Source: JBMNTU01 sp050945895 (GTDB lineage Bacteria > Bacillota > Clostridia > Christensenellales > Christensenellaceae). From it: a stretch of 31,918 bases of DNA. The translations under genes were made by a program, and so were the position numbers. Location of the stretch: NCBI GenBank assembly GCA_050945895.1, contig JBMNTU010000011.1:1-31918 (forward strand), in the 5' to 3' direction. Each line of letters opens with the position of its first letter. Within the stretch, counting starts at the first letter, position 1. Positions 15,560 to 23,858 of this stretch are shown piece after piece. The notes under the pieces were generated by a model, which ran no database searches, had not been told where the DNA came from, and saw only the letters and a list, made by a program, of their open reading frames with translations.

Positions 15560-16690
15560 ATGATAGACTTTAATGTACCGCCGTATGCACCAGAATCGAT
15601 GGAATATATGCGCAGAGTATGTGAACAGAACCGAAAGATTAGCGGGGATGGAGAATGCACCAAAGCGGTCACTGCATGGCTGAACAGGCTGACAGGGTCG
15701 AACACGCTGCTGACAACGTCGTGCAGCCACGCGCTCGATATGATGTGCCAACTGATTGGCATTGTGCCGGGCGACGAGGTGATTTTACCGTCATATAACT
15801 TTGTGTCGGCGGCAAACGCAGTTGTAAGCCGCGGGGGGGTATGCGTATTTGTGGATATTCGCCCAGATACGATGAATATGGACGAAACGCTCTTGGAAGC
15901 AGCCATAACAAACAAAACAAAAGCAATTTTTGTGATGCATTATGCGGGAGTGGCCTGCGAGATGGATTCTATTCTGGCAATTGCGCAAAAACACGGCTTG
16001 GTTGTTATAGAGGACGCGGCGCAGGGCATGATGGCGAAATATAAAGAAAAGCCCCTGGGTGCGATTGGCGCGCTTGGTTCCTACAGCATGCACGAAACAA
16101 AAAATTATTCGATGGGCGAGGGCGGCTGCCTGATCGTCAACGATACGGCATACCTTGAAAAAGCGGAAATCATACGCGAAAAAGGAACGGACCGGAGCAA
16201 ATTCTGGCGCGGCCAGGTGGACAAATACACATGGCAGGATGTTGGGTCCAGCTACCTTCCCTCGGACATCAATGCGGCGTACCTCTTGGGCCAGCTGGAC
16301 ATTGCCGATAAAATCAACGATGCGCGCATGGCTGTCTGGAACATGTACATGGATGCGCTTGGCGGCGTAGCGAAGTCTGGAAGGACAGATGTCCCGCATA
16401 TTCCCGAAGAGTGCGTGCACAATGCGCATATGTTTTATATCAAGCTCAAAGATCTCAAAGACCGGACGGAATATATTACATACATGAAGGAAAAGGGCAT
16501 AAACTGCGTATTTCACTATATACCGCTGCACTCTGCGCCGGCCGGCAAAAAATACGGACGATTTTGCGGCGAAGACCGCTATACGACAAAGGAAAGCGAA
16601 CGGTTGGTGCGGCTGCCGCTCTATTATGGGATGACAGATAAGGACGCCGAATGTGTGATCGAACATACGCTGGCGTACCTGAAAGGCTGA
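15560..16690 (+). CDS. DegT/DnrJ/EryC1 sugar aminotransferase, RffA/WecE-like
   Basis: A PLP-dependent enzyme of 376 residues that transfers an amino group to a nucleotide-linked keto sugar. The family N-terminus is MIDFNVPPYAPESMEYM. Other motifs are SCSHALDMM (PLP phosphate site, 54-62), LPSYNFVSAANAV, EDAAQG (Asp152, pyridine nitrogen) and SMHETKNYSMGEGG with the Schiff-base Lys at 181. The HETKNY form is what I recall for RffA/WecE, which makes dTDP-4-amino-4,6-dideoxygalactose, but the exact sugar is inferred. TGGAG lies 6 bases before the ATG at 15560, chosen over an upstream in-frame TTG. It is followed after 3 bases by the GT2 gene, so the product is likely used there. No dTDP-sugar synthesis genes are in the window. 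Confidence 0.88.
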   Translation: MIDFNVPPYAPESMEYMRRVCEQNRKISGDGECTKAVTAWLNRLTGSNTLLTTSCSHALDMMCQLIGIVPGDEVILPSYNFVSAANAVVSRGGVCVFVDIRPDTMNMDETLLEAAITNKTKAIFVMHYAGVACEMDSILAIAQKHGLVVIEDAAQGMMAKYKEKPLGAIGALGSYSMHETKNYSMGEGGCLIVNDTAYLEKAEIIREKGTDRSKFWRGQVDKYTWQDVGSSYLPSDINAAYLLGQLDIADKINDARMAVWNMYMDALGGVAKSGRTDVPHIPEECVHNAHMFYIKLKDLKDRTEYITYMKEKGINCVFHYIPLHSAPAGKKYGRFCGEDRYTTKESERLVRLPLYYGMTDKDAECVIEHTLAYLKG

Positions 16691-16693
16691 AAG

Positions 16694-17656
16694 ATGGAGA
16701 GAATATTGGAACAAAAGCTGTCGTTTGTAATTCCGTGCTACCGTTCGGAAAGCAGCATTGCCAAGGTTGTCGAGGGAATTGGGAAGCTGATGGACGGCTA
16801 TGGGAGCGATCGGTACGAAGTAATACTGGTGAATGACGCTTCGCCGGACGGAACATTTTCGGCAATCGAAAAGCTTTGCAAAGAAAACGGGCATGTAACA
16901 GGGCTGAACCTTTCTAAAAATTTCGGACAGCATTCCGCAATTATGGCGGGGCTGAACGAAGCGACCGGAGATATTATCGTCTGTATGGACGACGACGGGC
17001 AGACGCCCCCGGAAGAGGCGGGCAAGCTGATCGACGAGGTGGCGGCGGGGCACGACATTGCAATGGCGCGCTATCCCGAAAAAAAGCATGGCTTTCTCAG
17101 AAATATTGGCAGCAAGCTAAACGAAAGCATGGCAAAATCTATGATAGGCAAGCCCAAGCACCTTTTTTTGTCCAGTTTTTTTGCAATGAAGCGCTATATT
17201 TTGGACCAGCTTATCCGCTACGATTTTCCCTATCCGTATATTACGGGCATGTTGCTCCGAACGACAGGCGATATCGTCAATGTTGACATAAACCATAAGG
17301 AACGCGAAACGGGAAAGTCGGGGTATTCGATGGCAAAGCTGCTTTCATTGTGGTTTCGCGGATTTACAAATTTCTCCGCCAAGCCGCTTCGGGTAGCGAT
17401 TGTGTTGGGCGTTATTATTGCCATCATTGGCTTTGGAATGCTTGTTTACGCGTTTGTTGTGCGCTTCACAAACTCGAACGCGCTGGACGGCTGGGCGTCT
17501 TTGATGGCGGCCATCGTGGGCATTGGGGGCGTTATCCTTATTGTCCTTGGGTTGGTAGGCGAATATATTGGCAGAATCTATATGGGCCTTAACAAGCAGC
17601 CGCAGTATGTTGTGCGGGATAAAATTAAAAATGATATGAGCGACGGCCGAAAGTAA
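16694..17656 (+). CDS. GT2 polyprenyl-phosphate glycosyltransferase, GtrB/ArnC/DPM1-like
   Basis: A 320-residue membrane-anchored GT-A enzyme. The nucleotide-sugar domain (1-220) starts LSFVIPCYRSESSI, has the NDASPDGT motif (D48, D52) and the metal-binding DDDGQ (99-103) in a context typical of the dolichol-phosphate-mannose synthase branch. Two C-terminal membrane helices (about 233-257 and 266-291) are followed by a cytoplasmic tail with VGEYIGRIYMGLNKQPQYVV, as in GtrB/ArnC/CsbB. Expected role: transfer of a sugar from a nucleotide donor to undecaprenyl phosphate on the inner face of the membrane. It directly follows the sugar aminotransferase. No GtrA-type flippase gene is present. The stop codon lies in the loop of the terminator hairpin. 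Confidence 0.9.
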   Translation: MERILEQKLSFVIPCYRSESSIAKVVEGIGKLMDGYGSDRYEVILVNDASPDGTFSAIEKLCKENGHVTGLNLSKNFGQHSAIMAGLNEATGDIIVCMDDDGQTPPEEAGKLIDEVAAGHDIAMARYPEKKHGFLRNIGSKLNESMAKSMIGKPKHLFLSSFFAMKRYILDQLIRYDFPYPYITGMLLRTTGDIVNVDINHKERETGKSGYSMAKLLSLWFRGFTNFSAKPLRVAIVLGVIIAIIGFGMLVYAFVVRFTNSNALDGWASLMAAIVGIGGVILIVLGLVGEYIGRIYMGLNKQPQYVVRDKIKNDMSDGRK

Positions 17657-17671
17657 CAAGGCCGTCTTTTT
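17642..17671 (+). terminator. terminator overlapping the end of the GT2 gene
   Basis: GACGGCC (17642-17648) and GGCCGTC (17660-17666) pair around an 11-base loop containing the GT2 stop codon, followed by TTTTT. It closes the glycosylation cassette. Confidence 0.85.
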
Positions 17672-17755
17672 GTTGACGGAGAAGCTGTTTTCTCTGTGCG
17701 TAGATATCGGCGGGGTTGTTTACAATAAATTAAATATTTGAGCGTGAAGAAAGCC

Positions 17756-17784
17756 TTGCAACGGGCGGGGTTTGCGTATATTAT
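17756..17784 (+). promoter_or_regulatory. candidate promoter of tilS-hpt-ftsH
   Basis: TTGCAA (17756-17761), a 17-base spacer and TATTAT (17779-17784). A TATAAT at 17784-17789 is an alternative -10 with a 22-base spacer. The gap 17657-17828 holds only this and the terminator. Confidence 0.45.
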
Positions 17785-17828
17785 ATAATGGTATAGCTGT
17801 TTGGCAGGCGCTGCACCGGAAAGAACAC

Positions 17829-19211
17829 ATGGAAAAACAAGTTCTGGAATTTATAAATACGCACAGGTTGACAGATGCGGGAAATGTGGTTGGTGTAGCC
17901 GTTTCCGGCGGAGCAGATTCGATGGCGATGATGGCCTGCCTGAAAAATCTATCCGAAGCATTGGAAATACAGGTCGTCTGCGTGCATTTTGAACACGGGA
18001 TACGCGGGGAGGAATCCCTGCGTGATGCGGAATTTGTGGCGGAATACTGCGAAAAATGGAGAGTTCCGTTTTACATGGGTGCGGCGGATGTGCCGGCGCT
18101 TTCCAAAGAATGGAAAGTGTCTGTAGAGCTTGCGGCCAAGCGTGCGCGCGAAGCGTACTTTGCGGAAATGGTTGCTGATGGAACGGTCGACCTTATTGCG
18201 ACGGCCCACCATAAAGAAGACACTGCTGAAAGCGTGCTGATGCATGTTTTGCGTGGTACGGGTATCGACGGTCTTATCGGTATCCGGCGGCGGCAGGGGC
18301 AAATGATCCGGCCGTTTTTGTGTGTAGGAAAAAGAGATATACTGGAATACGCACAAAGCATGGGCATTCCCCATGTGGAGGACAGCACCAATGCAGATAA
18401 CCGCTATACCAGAAATTATATACGCAATGTGCTTTTGCCGGCGGCAGACGCGCATTTGAAAACAGATACGACGGCGGCGCTAAACAGGCTGAGCGTATTG
18501 GCGGAGCGCGACGGGGCATTTCTCAACAAATGCGCAGAGCAGGCGTTTGGGGAATGTGCGGCCGTGACGGGCGACCAGGTGGAACTGGAACTGGCACGCC
18601 TGCAAAAGCTGGACGAGGCCATTGCCGCAAGAGTTATTCGGCTTGCCTGCCGGAAACTCGGCGTTTTGCAGGATGTGGAATTCGCGCATATCGAGTCTGT
18701 ATTAAGGTTGGCGGCATGTGCGCAAACGGGCAGCAGGGCAAACCTCTCGGGCGGGTTGTTTGCAGAGGTTGAATATGACAGGCTGCTGGTCGGGCATGTT
18801 GCGCGGCAGACGGATTACAGCTTTTCGGTGCGCGTTGCGCTTGATGGAAAAACAGCACTGCCCGATGGCGGGGTGCTTACCGTTTGTGAAACAGGGCGCT
18901 GCGAGTTTGACGCAGACGATATGTATACCGAGTATTTTGACATGGACAAGATTCCGGGCGAGCTTGTATGCCGGACACGGCAAACGGGGGATACAATTCA
19001 TCCGCTGGGCAGCCCGGGAAAGAAAAAGCTGAAGGATTATTTTATCGATAAAAAGCTGCCGAGAAGGGTGCGGGACAGGCTGCCGCTGGTTGCGGCCGGA
19101 AACGAAATTGTATGGGCAATTGGCCATGCGATTGGAGAACGCTACCGGGTAGACGAAAAAACAAGGCGGTATATGCGGATGACCTATTCGAAGAGAACGG
19201 AGGACGTGTAG
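17829..19211 (+). CDS. tilS: tRNA(Ile)-lysidine synthase
   Basis: Modifies C34 of the CAU-anticodon tRNA(Ile) to lysidine using lysine and ATP, an essential step for reading AUA. The 460-residue protein has the N-type ATP pyrophosphatase PP-loop SGGADSMAMM near 24-33. Other features are VCVHFEHGIRGEES, the TAHHKEDTAESVLMHVLRGTG motif, the segment VEDSTNADNRYTRNYIRNVLLP and a C-terminal TilS domain (GDTIHPLGSPGKKKLKDYFIDKK). GGAAAG precedes the ATG at 17829, and upstream in-frame codons lack such a site. hpt starts 2 bases after its stop. Confidence 0.95.
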   Translation: MEKQVLEFINTHRLTDAGNVVGVAVSGGADSMAMMACLKNLSEALEIQVVCVHFEHGIRGEESLRDAEFVAEYCEKWRVPFYMGAADVPALSKEWKVSVELAAKRAREAYFAEMVADGTVDLIATAHHKEDTAESVLMHVLRGTGIDGLIGIRRRQGQMIRPFLCVGKRDILEYAQSMGIPHVEDSTNADNRYTRNYIRNVLLPAADAHLKTDTTAALNRLSVLAERDGAFLNKCAEQAFGECAAVTGDQVELELARLQKLDEAIAARVIRLACRKLGVLQDVEFAHIESVLRLAACAQTGSRANLSGGLFAEVEYDRLLVGHVARQTDYSFSVRVALDGKTALPDGGVLTVCETGRCEFDADDMYTEYFDMDKIPGELVCRTRQTGDTIHPLGSPGKKKLKDYFIDKKLPRRVRDRLPLVAAGNEIVWAIGHAIGERYRVDEKTRRYMRMTYSKRTEDV

Positions 19212-19213
19212 AA

Positions 19214-19759
19214 GTGCATTATGTGGAAAGCGATATCAGCGGTGTTCTGCTGACAAAAAAGCAGATCGAAAAGAAAGTAGCCGAGCTGGGCGAACAGATT
19301 ACAAAAGACTATGAAGGAAAAGAACTGGTCGCTGTATGCATACTCCGCGGTAGCGTAGTGTTCTTTGCCGACCTGATCCGCCAGATCGGGCTGCCCATGA
19401 ACATTGACTTTATGGCAATTTCCAGCTATGGCGCAAGCAGCGTTTCGGATGGCAGCGTACAGATTAAATATGATTTGGCAGACGATATTAAAGACAAGCA
19501 TGTGCTGATCGTGGAAGACATTATCGATACCGGCTATACGCTGAAAAGCCTGAAAAAGCTTCTGCTGGCCAGAAAACCGGCAAGCTTTGAAATCTGTTGC
19601 CTTTTGAACAAGCCGGACCGGCGGGAAGTGGATGTTGACGTAAAGTATGTAGGGTTCGATATCCCAGACGAATTTGTGGTAGGATATGGCTTGGATTATG
19701 CATCGAAATACAGGAATTATGATTCCGTAGGGGTGCTGAAGCGGGAAGTTTACGAATAG
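19214..19759 (+). CDS. hpt: hypoxanthine phosphoribosyltransferase
   Basis: Purine salvage enzyme making IMP or GMP from hypoxanthine or guanine and PRPP. The 181-residue protein has CILRGSVVFFADLIR, MAISSYGAS and the PRPP-binding loop VLIVEDIIDTGYTL, then the family ending YVGFDIPDEFVVGYGLDYASKYRN. I choose a GTG start at 19214 because GGAGG (19199-19203) lies at the right distance and the family N-terminus begins there; earlier in-frame codons lie inside tilS. The tilS-hpt-ftsH order is conserved in Bacillota. Confidence 0.95.
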   Translation: MHYVESDISGVLLTKKQIEKKVAELGEQITKDYEGKELVAVCILRGSVVFFADLIRQIGLPMNIDFMAISSYGASSVSDGSVQIKYDLADDIKDKHVLIVEDIIDTGYTLKSLKKLLLARKPASFEICCLLNKPDRREVDVDVKYVGFDIPDEFVVGYGLDYASKYRNYDSVGVLKREVYE

Positions 19760-19845
19760 TTAATATAAAACAGGTACGATGACTATATTGTGGATACGAA
19801 TGTATTCATGCGGTGCTGGAATAGCCTGATAAGGAGGGTAGAAAT

Positions 19846-21825
19846 TTGGGCAAATTTTTAAGAGGTCCTTTGATATATATCATCATTTTTATTGTGATCA
19901 TCATTGGAGCAAATTTTATGGCAAGCACGAGCGAGACGGAAACAAACGTGCTTACCTACGACGAATTTTTGGATGAGGTAGCTGCCAAAAAAGTCAAAGA
20001 TATTTCCATTTTGGGGCGCGACCTTGTGGGAAGAACAACGAGCACAGCAATTACAGATGCCGAATTCCCGAAGAAATACGATTTTTCGACGACGATTCCT
20101 GCTTCGATAGAGCAGTTCAACCAGGATATGGCGGCGGTTACGGGCAATAGTAATCCGCAGAAATATGGGTTTAGCCTGAATTATCTTCCGCCGGAAGAAC
20201 AAAATGTGTTCCTGTCGCTTCTTCCATACCTCATTCCAATCATATTGCTGATTGTAATGTGGGTGCTGATTATGCGGCGTTCGCAGGGGGCGGGCGGTGC
20301 AGGCAGCGCGATGTCCTTTGGCAAAAGCAAGGCGCGCATGACAGACGGCGGAAGCAATAAGAAAACATTTGACGATGTGGCGGGCGCAGATGAAGAAAAA
20401 GAAGAGCTGGTCGAAATTGTCCAGTTTTTGAAGCATCCCGACCGGTTCAAGGCGCTGGGCGCGCGCATACCCAAAGGCGTGCTGCTGGTGGGGCCTCCGG
20501 GCGGCGGTAAAACGCTGCTTGCCAAAGCGGTTGCGGGCGAAGCAAAGGTGCCGTTTTTTTCCATCAGCGGTTCGGACTTTGTAGAGATGTTTGTGGGCGT
20601 AGGCGCTTCCCGCGTGCGGGACTTGTTTGATAACGCCAAGAAAAACTCGCCCTGTATTATTTTCATAGACGAGATAGACGCCGTAGGGCGCCAGAGGGGC
20701 GCGGGTCTCGGCGGCGGCCACGACGAGCGCGAACAGACGCTCAACCAGCTGCTGGTAGAGATGGACGGCTTTGAAGTAAATGAAGGCATTATTGTAATGG
20801 CGGCGACCAACCGGAAAGATATCCTCGATCCGGCACTGCTGCGGCCCGGCCGTTTCGACAGGCAGATTACTGTGCACTACCCGGATGTAAAAGGCCGGGA
20901 AGAGATCCTTCGGGTGCATGCCAAAGGAAAACCGTTTGAAAGCGACGTCAACATGAAGGTGATTGCGCGCCGTACGCCTGGGTTTATTGGGGCGGACCTA
21001 GAGAATGTACTCAACGAAGCGGCAATTTTGGCGGCACGCCGCAAAAAAGAGAAAATAGGCATGCCGGAAATAGAAGAGGCGATTACGCGCGTTGTTGCAG
21101 GGCCGGAAAAAAAGAGCAGACTGGTTACCGAAGAGGACAAACGGCTTACGGCGTACCACGAGGTCGGCCATGCTATTTTGGCAAACGAGCTGCCCGGCTG
21201 CGACCCGGTGCATGAGGTATCCATTGTGCCCCGCGGACAGGCTGCCGGATATACAATGACGCTTCCCGAAGAAGACAAGCAGCATGTGCTCAAAAGCAAG
21301 CTGCTGGACGAAATCGCGATGATGCTGGGCGGCCGTGTTGCAGAGACGCTGACGCTTAAGGATGTTTCCACAGGCGCGATCAGCGATTTGCAGCGCGCAA
21401 CGGGCATAGCGCGCGAAATGGTAACCAAGTACGGCATGAGCGACGAAATCGGCCCGATGTTTTTGGGCTCCGGCCAGGAGGTTTTCCTTGGTAAAGAGTT
21501 TGGCCACCAGCCGGAATATTCGGATGAAACGGCGGCCAAAATCGATGAGGAGATTTCCAAAATACTGGACGGCGCGTACAAAAGGGCAACAGACCTTTTG
21601 ACAGAAAACCTCAAAAAGCTTGTGGATATCGGCGAAGTGCTGATGCGGCAGGAAAAATTGACAGGCAGCGAATTCCGCAAACTGCTGGAAACAGATAACG
21701 AAGTCGTTTACGAGGAACTGGTCCAGAAAATTGAGAGCGATGCGTTTGAAAGTGAAGAGGACAGCGAACAAACGGAAAAAGAGCCGGAAGTGATCGAACA
21801 GCCGGTAGAAGGCGAAGAAGAATAA
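19846..21825 (+). CDS. ftsH: ATP-dependent zinc metalloprotease FtsH
   Basis: A membrane-bound AAA+ protease, hexameric, that degrades damaged membrane proteins and regulators. At 659 residues, TM1 is about 6-24, the external domain 25-120 and TM2 about 124-143. Walker A is GPPGGGKT (216-223), with Gly where FtsH usually has Thr. Walker B is CIIFIDEIDA, the second region of homology ends RPGRFDRQI, and the zinc motif is HEVGH (438-442), with Val where Ala is usual. The DLQRAT segment supplies the third zinc ligand. The C-terminus is a long acidic Glu-rich tail. The start is a TTG preceded by a perfect AAGGAGG (19831-19837). Confidence 0.96.
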   Translation: MGKFLRGPLIYIIIFIVIIIGANFMASTSETETNVLTYDEFLDEVAAKKVKDISILGRDLVGRTTSTAITDAEFPKKYDFSTTIPASIEQFNQDMAAVTGNSNPQKYGFSLNYLPPEEQNVFLSLLPYLIPIILLIVMWVLIMRRSQGAGGAGSAMSFGKSKARMTDGGSNKKTFDDVAGADEEKEELVEIVQFLKHPDRFKALGARIPKGVLLVGPPGGGKTLLAKAVAGEAKVPFFSISGSDFVEMFVGVGASRVRDLFDNAKKNSPCIIFIDEIDAVGRQRGAGLGGGHDEREQTLNQLLVEMDGFEVNEGIIVMAATNRKDILDPALLRPGRFDRQITVHYPDVKGREEILRVHAKGKPFESDVNMKVIARRTPGFIGADLENVLNEAAILAARRKKEKIGMPEIEEAITRVVAGPEKKSRLVTEEDKRLTAYHEVGHAILANELPGCDPVHEVSIVPRGQAAGYTMTLPEEDKQHVLKSKLLDEIAMMLGGRVAETLTLKDVSTGAISDLQRATGIAREMVTKYGMSDEIGPMFLGSGQEVFLGKEFGHQPEYSDETAAKIDEEISKILDGAYKRATDLLTENLKKLVDIGEVLMRQEKLTGSEFRKLLETDNEVVYEELVQKIESDAFESEEDSEQTEKEPEVIEQPVEGEEE

Positions 21826-21829
21826 CAAC

Positions 21830-21858
21830 AAAATTAGCGGCTATGGCCGCTAATTTTT
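21830..21858 (+). terminator. terminator after ftsH
   Basis: AAAATTAGCGGC and GCCGCTAATTTT pair perfectly around TATG (12-base stem), followed by a short T-run. It starts 5 bases after the ftsH stop and lies just before the PHP gene, which may depend on readthrough. Confidence 0.8.
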
Positions 21859-21878
21859 ACGGAAGGCAACGGCAAAAT

Positions 21879-22715
21879 ATGATAGATATGCACATACATA
21901 CCACTGCATCGGACGGAACGGATACGCCTGAAAAAATTATTGAAAAATGCCGCAAGCTGAATCTTGAGCTTTGTTCGATTTGCGATCATGACACGGTGGC
22001 TTCGCAATATACCGCTGTTCGTGAAGTGAAAAAAACCAAGCTGCAATACCTGACAGGGTTGGAGCTTTCTGTGAAACACGAAGGAGAGATTCATCTGTTG
22101 GGCTATGGGGTGGACATAGAAAACGATGCGCTCAAGGCGGAAATGGAGGTGCTGCGCCGCTCGCGCGAGGCCAGGATTGGTAGGATCATCGAAAAACTGG
22201 GAGAGAATAACATTCGTATTACATTTGAGGATGTGGCGGAAGTAGCGCATGGAGAAACGATGGGGCGCCCGCATGTGGCGCTTGCCCTCCTTGGCAAGGG
22301 ATATGTGCAAGATATGCAGGAAGCGTTTGAAAAATACCTTGGCGAGCGGGGGACCTGCTATGTGCAACGGAAAAAGCTAACGGCAGAGCAGGCTGTGGCG
22401 ACCGTTAAGGAGGCGGGGGGGTGCCCGGTTATTGCGCACCCAAAATTTATCCGGACACAAAATTTCGAGAAGCTGTTAAAAACGCTGAAAGAGATTGGAG
22501 TAGAAGGAATTGAAGCATATTACCCTGCGCATACGGATGCCGAGGTGGACTACTATGTTGGCCTTGCAAAAAAGTACGGCTTATTGGTTACAGAGGGCAG
22601 CGACTACCATGGCGCGGTGAAGCCGCACACAGCGCTGGCAAGTGAACGGAGGGATGGAGAAATGCTCCGGGAATGTGTAAATTTCTTTAGAACAAAATAT
22701 GTAAACCGATTGTAA
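21879..22715 (+). CDS. PHP-domain phosphoesterase (RnaAM/TrpH/YciV-like)
   Basis: A 278-residue metal-dependent phosphoesterase of the PHP superfamily. The motifs are MHIHTTASDGT (metal His pair), SICDHDTV, the TGLELSV acidic ligand, HLLGYG, PVIAHPK and EGSDYHG, in the order of the PHP active site. The insert GRPHVALALLGKGYV also matches the family that hydrolyses nucleoside 3',5'-bisphosphates such as pAp or trims RNA 5' ends; I favour that activity but it is not proven. The start at 21879 is chosen since upstream in-frame codons lie inside the ftsH terminator hairpin. The ribosome site is weak (GGAAGG at 12 bases). Confidence 0.86.
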   Translation: MIDMHIHTTASDGTDTPEKIIEKCRKLNLELCSICDHDTVASQYTAVREVKKTKLQYLTGLELSVKHEGEIHLLGYGVDIENDALKAEMEVLRRSREARIGRIIEKLGENNIRITFEDVAEVAHGETMGRPHVALALLGKGYVQDMQEAFEKYLGERGTCYVQRKKLTAEQAVATVKEAGGCPVIAHPKFIRTQNFEKLLKTLKEIGVEGIEAYYPAHTDAEVDYYVGLAKKYGLLVTEGSDYHGAVKPHTALASERRDGEMLRECVNFFRTKYVNRL

Positions 22716-22738
22716 TGACCGGTAAGCAATGTTATAAT
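22710..22738 (+). promoter_or_regulatory. promoter of the PRPP synthetase gene
   Basis: TTGTAA (22710-22715), a 17-base spacer and TATAAT (22733-22738). The -35 includes the stop codon of the PHP gene. AAGGTAGG precedes the ATG at 22791. Confidence 0.75.
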
Positions 22739-22790
22739 TGTGCTTGGAATTAAAGACTGGGATTCAGCGGAAAGAAGGTAGGTAGGTTTT

Positions 22791-23816
22791 ATGCAAAGCG
22801 GTGGGTCGGATATCAAGATATTTGCAGGTTCGTCGGGCGTTCCTTTTGCGAAAAAAATGTGCCGGTATTTGGGGGCGGAGCTTGGCTCCTCGGAGGTCAT
22901 TTATTTCTCGGACGGGAACGTCTTTGTCCGTGTGAACGAAACGGTGCGAAACAAGGACGTATATGTCATTCTTCCCATTGGTCTCGACCCAAACAACGAA
23001 TTTATGGAACTGCTTTTTTGGCTGGATTCTTTCAAGCGCGCAAGCGCAAACTCCATCACAGCAATTATTCCTTATTTTGGATATGCCAAGGGCGATAAAA
23101 AGGATGAGCCGAGGGTATCCATACGGGCGCGCGTGTGTGCGGATTGTGTGGAACTTGCCGGCGCAGACAGGGTCATTACGATGGATCTTCACAGCCCGCA
23201 GGTGCAGGGCTTTTTCCGTATACCGGTCGATCACCTGTTGTCTCTTCCCGTACTGTGCGAATATGTCAAAGGGATGGGAATTGCGGAAAATCTGGTTGTT
23301 GTATCGCCGGATGCCGGTTTTGCAAAAACTGCAAGAAAATATGCGGATTATTTGCGGACACCCGTCGCCATTGGAGATAAAACGCGCATTGGGCACGACG
23401 AAAACGCACAGGTGCTCGAGCTCATCGGTGATGTAGAAGGAAAGAACTGCCTGATTGTTGACGATTTTACGATCAGCGGAGGTACGCTGATCGATATTGC
23501 AAACGTTCTGAAAGCGCGCGGCGCAAACCATATTGTTGCCTGCCTGGCGCATGTCATGCTCCGGGAAAAAGGCGTGCGAGCCATAAACGAAAGTGTTATC
23601 GAATACCTGATTACGACGGATAGTGTAGAAAACCCATTTATTGCGGAGCAGAAAAAATTTCTGACCGTATCCGTAGCGCCGCTTTTTGCAGAAGCAGTAT
23701 ACCGCGTACACGAGCGGGAATCTGTGAGCACGCTGTTTGAAGCGGGCAATATTCCCAAAAAATTGACCGAAGATATTGATATGCAACAACACAGGTCCGG
23801 CAGTAGCTTAAAGTAA
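22791..23816 (+). CDS. prs: ribose-phosphate pyrophosphokinase (PRPP synthetase), divergent type
   Basis: Makes PRPP from ribose 5-phosphate and ATP, the substrate used by the nearby hpt product and by nucleotide synthesis. The 341-residue protein has the two-domain phosphoribosyltransferase layout: PYFGYAKGDKKDEPRVSI (catalytic flexible loop, usually YARQDRK), MDLHSPQVQGFF, the VVSPDAGFAKTA segment and the PRPP loop LIVDDFTISGGTL (usually VDDMIDTGGT). The loop substitutions place it in an atypical branch, so a modified substrate or regulation is possible. It may be a second copy, with the canonical one outside this window. Confidence 0.85.
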   Translation: MQSGGSDIKIFAGSSGVPFAKKMCRYLGAELGSSEVIYFSDGNVFVRVNETVRNKDVYVILPIGLDPNNEFMELLFWLDSFKRASANSITAIIPYFGYAKGDKKDEPRVSIRARVCADCVELAGADRVITMDLHSPQVQGFFRIPVDHLLSLPVLCEYVKGMGIAENLVVVSPDAGFAKTARKYADYLRTPVAIGDKTRIGHDENAQVLELIGDVEGKNCLIVDDFTISGGTLIDIANVLKARGANHIVACLAHVMLREKGVRAINESVIEYLITTDSVENPFIAEQKKFLTVSVAPLFAEAVYRVHERESVSTLFEAGNIPKKLTEDIDMQQHRSGSSLK

Positions 23817-23858
23817 AGGTGCTGATTGAATGAACCGGGCAAAATCGAGGAGAAATAC

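Noticed and set aside
15791..17089. 432-codon minus-strand open frame across the aminotransferase and GT2 genes
   Set aside because: It spans two clear genes, is rich in His/Arg/Cys as expected for antisense reading, and lacks a ribosome site or known motif.
20491..20514. FtsH Walker A GPPGGGKT as an inactivating change
   Set aside because: It still fits the GxxGxGK[ST] pattern, and the Walker B, SRH and HExxH motifs are intact, so activity is expected.
19858..20919. 353-codon minus-strand open frame antisense to ftsH
   Set aside because: It is a shadow of the strongly conserved ftsH frame with no domain of its own.
22764..23792. 342-codon minus-strand open frame antisense to the PRPP synthetase gene
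   Set aside because: The plus strand carries promoter, Shine-Dalgarno and PRPP synthetase motifs; the antisense product has none.
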